64,000 nucleotides of DNA from positions 124,001-188,000 of the forward strand of contig CALMSR010000014.1 in the NCBI GenBank assembly GCA_937872465.1, given 5' to 3'. The position numbers and the translations under genes are program-made. The notes beneath the pieces were generated by a model. That model worked only from the letters and a program-made list of their open reading frames with translations. It was not told the origin of the DNA and ran no database searches. Positions within the stretch are counted from its first letter, which is position 1, and each line of letters opens with the position of its first letter. Below, in pieces: positions 62,707 to 64,000 of this stretch. The stretch is from an uncultured Paracoccaceae bacterium. GTDB lineage: Bacteria > Pseudomonadota > Alphaproteobacteria > Rhodobacterales > Rhodobacteraceae.

Positions 62707-64000
62707 ATGTTCCGTCTCTTCGAGTCGCTCGTCGACCCCTATGCGCCCTATGCCGAGGGCGACACCCCGCCCGACCGGCTCTGGCCGTTCCTGGTCGAAT
62801 ACCTGCGGCCGGCGCGCAAGGTCATGCTCTGGGCGACGCTCTCGATCCTCGCCGTCGCCTTGGTCGAGGTCTGGCTGATCTGGTATGCGGGCCGGCTGGT
62901 CGACCTGCTCGGCAGCGTCGCGCCGGCGGAGGTGTGGCGGCGGCACGGCTGGGAGCTGGTGGCGGTCGCCCTCTTCATCCTGCTGCTGCGGCCGGTGATC
63001 CAGGGGGTGCAGGCGGCGCTCCTGAACCAGGCGCTGCTGCCCAATGTCGGCACTCTGGTGCGCTGGCGCGCGCATCGGCACGTGCTGCGCCAGTCGGTCG
63101 GCTGGTTCCAGAACGATTTCGCGGGCCGGATCGCCAACCGGATGATCCAGACCGCGCCGGCGGTGGGCGAGGCGACCTTCCAGACCTTCGATGCGGTGGT
63201 CTATGCCGGGATCTATCTCGTCGGCGCGCTCTGGCTGCTGGCCGATACCGATCCGCGGCTGGCGCTGCCGCTGGTGATCTGGCTCGCGCTCTACGTCTGG
63301 CTGGTGGTCTGGACGGTCCCGCGGGTCGGGGCGGCGTCCAAGGCCTTCTCCGACGCCCGCTCGGCGATCACCGGGCGGATCGTCGACAGCTATTCCAACA
63401 TCGCCTCGGTCAAGCTCTTCGCGCATGGCCGCAGCGAGGAAGACTATGCCGGCGAGGCGATCGAGCGGGCCCGCGCCACCTTCATGGGGCAGATGCGCCT
63501 CATCACCATCATGGATTTGGGCCTGACGGCGATCAACGGCTTTCTGATCGTCGCGGTGATCGGCTATGCCATCCTGCTCTGGCAGGGCGGGCAGGCCTCG
63601 GTCGGCACCGTGGCGGCGGCGGCGGCGCTGACGCTCAGGCTCAACGGCATGACCGGCTGGATCATGTGGTCGCTCTCCTCGCTCTTCGAGAACCTCGGGG
63701 TGATCCGCGAGGGCATGGAGACCATCGCCCAGCCGATCGCGCTGACCGACGCGCCGGGGGCGATCGTGCTCGAGGCGCCGCGCGGCGAGATCGTGCTCGA
63801 CCGGGTCGGCCACCATTATGGCCGCGGCTCCGGGGGCCTGCGCGAGGTCTCGCTGACCATCCGCCCCGGCGAGAAGGTCGGGCTGGTCGGCCGATCCGGG
63901 GCGGGCAAGTCGACGCTGGTCAATCTGATCCTGCGCTTCTTCGACACCGAGAGCGGCGCCATCCGCATCGACGGGCAGGACGTGCGCGCGGTCACCCAGG
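62707..64000 (+). CDS. ABC exporter, membrane and ATPase fused (cut by window end)
   Basis: About 431 residues are visible before the window ends. Six membrane helices lie in residues 35-320 (for example WATLSILAVALVEVWLIWYA). The nucleotide-binding domain begins near residue 350 with Walker A GRSGAGKST at about 395. The ABC signature and Walker B lie outside. It is an exporter of the MsbA/multidrug type; the substrate is unknown. The start is ATG 62707. Confidence 0.9.
   Translation, partial: MFRLFESLVDPYAPYAEGDTPPDRLWPFLVEYLRPARKVMLWATLSILAVALVEVWLIWYAGRLVDLLGSVAPAEVWRRHGWELVAVALFILLLRPVIQGVQAALLNQALLPNVGTLVRWRAHRHVLRQSVGWFQNDFAGRIANRMIQTAPAVGEATFQTFDAVVYAGIYLVGALWLLADTDPRLALPLVIWLALYVWLVVWTVPRVGAASKAFSDARSAITGRIVDSYSNIASVKLFAHGRSEEDYAGEAIERARATFMGQMRLITIMDLGLTAINGFLIVAVIGYAILLWQGGQASVGTVAAAAALTLRLNGMTGWIMWSLSSLFENLGVIREGMETIAQPIALTDAPGAIVLEAPRGEIVLDRVGHHYGRGSGGLREVSLTIRPGEKVGLVGRSGAGKSTLVNLILRFFDTESGAIRIDGQDVRAVTQ

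Overview
The window comes from a GC-rich alphaproteobacterium, most likely a member of the Rhodobacteraceae/Roseobacter group. This is inferred from the gene set: an RpoH-type sigma factor, an rpoN-lpt-kdsD-rnd block, a hemD / mitofilin-like / hemY block, ethylmalonyl-CoA pathway genes (ccr and an ethylmalonyl-CoA mutase), a LuxR/LuxI pair, and dense GC-rich operons. No rRNA, CRISPR array or insertion sequence was recognised.

Layout. (1) 1-5010: right-hand end of an integrated phage or phage satellite. It holds a portal protein (cut by the window edge), a prohead protease/major capsid fusion, a gpW-like head-tail joining protein, a DUF2190 capsid cement protein, a GIY-YIG-type protein and a tyrosine integrase, and it abuts the 3' end of a tRNA-Leu(UAA). 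No tail gene lies between the capsid genes and the integrase. (2) 5319-9601: ChaN-like protein, RpoH-type sigma factor, glutathione S-transferase, YifB/ComM ATPase. (3) 9706-15761: minus-strand envelope and regulation block rnd-kdsD-lptC-lptA-lptB-rpoN-hpf-ptsN, preceded by tRNA-Leu(GAG). (4) 15982-22948: lipB, thrS, a hydrolase, YdcH-like protein, DMT exporter, TrmN6-like methyltransferase, DUF2007 protein and a polyprenyl diphosphate synthase. (5) 23547-32703: an unrecognised small protein, then glpK-gap-gabD-ycaO on the minus strand, divergent glpR, a DUF2270 membrane protein and glpD. This is glycerol entry into lower glycolysis, with a stand-alone YcaO enzyme at the operon end.

(6) 33017-39013: a purine ring degradation cluster: urate hydroxylase PuuD, hydroxyisourate hydrolase, a fused OHCU decarboxylase/allantoinase, ureidoglycine aminohydrolase and ureidoglycolate lyase, with a LysR regulator divergent from puuD. 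(7) 39144-41944: three tightly packed envelope genes ending in a TAXI-type solute-binding protein without TRAP membrane partners. (8) 42176-48899: EVE protein, gpsA, tsaD, hemD, a mitofilin-like protein and hemY. (9) 49148-56118: an EAL phosphodiesterase, then divergent ethylmalonyl-CoA mutase and crotonyl-CoA carboxylase/reductase, then a small ORF overlapping luxR, and luxI. Base use changes sharply inside ccr. (10) 56178-64000: RecD-like helicase, TIGR02186/TauE pair, nfuA-tsaB-rimI-purine nucleoside phosphorylase operon, a possible 10-residue leader peptide, and an ABC exporter cut by the window edge.

The most unusual items are the capsid-only end of the integrated element (with an internal start in the protease-capsid gene and a large nested inverted repeat beside the integrase), the composition break inside ccr next to the quorum-sensing genes, the hairpin overlapping the luxI ribosome binding site, the orphan YcaO, the partnerless TAXI cluster, and the short leader-like ORF before the ABC exporter. 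All functions are read by eye from sequence motifs; no database search was run.
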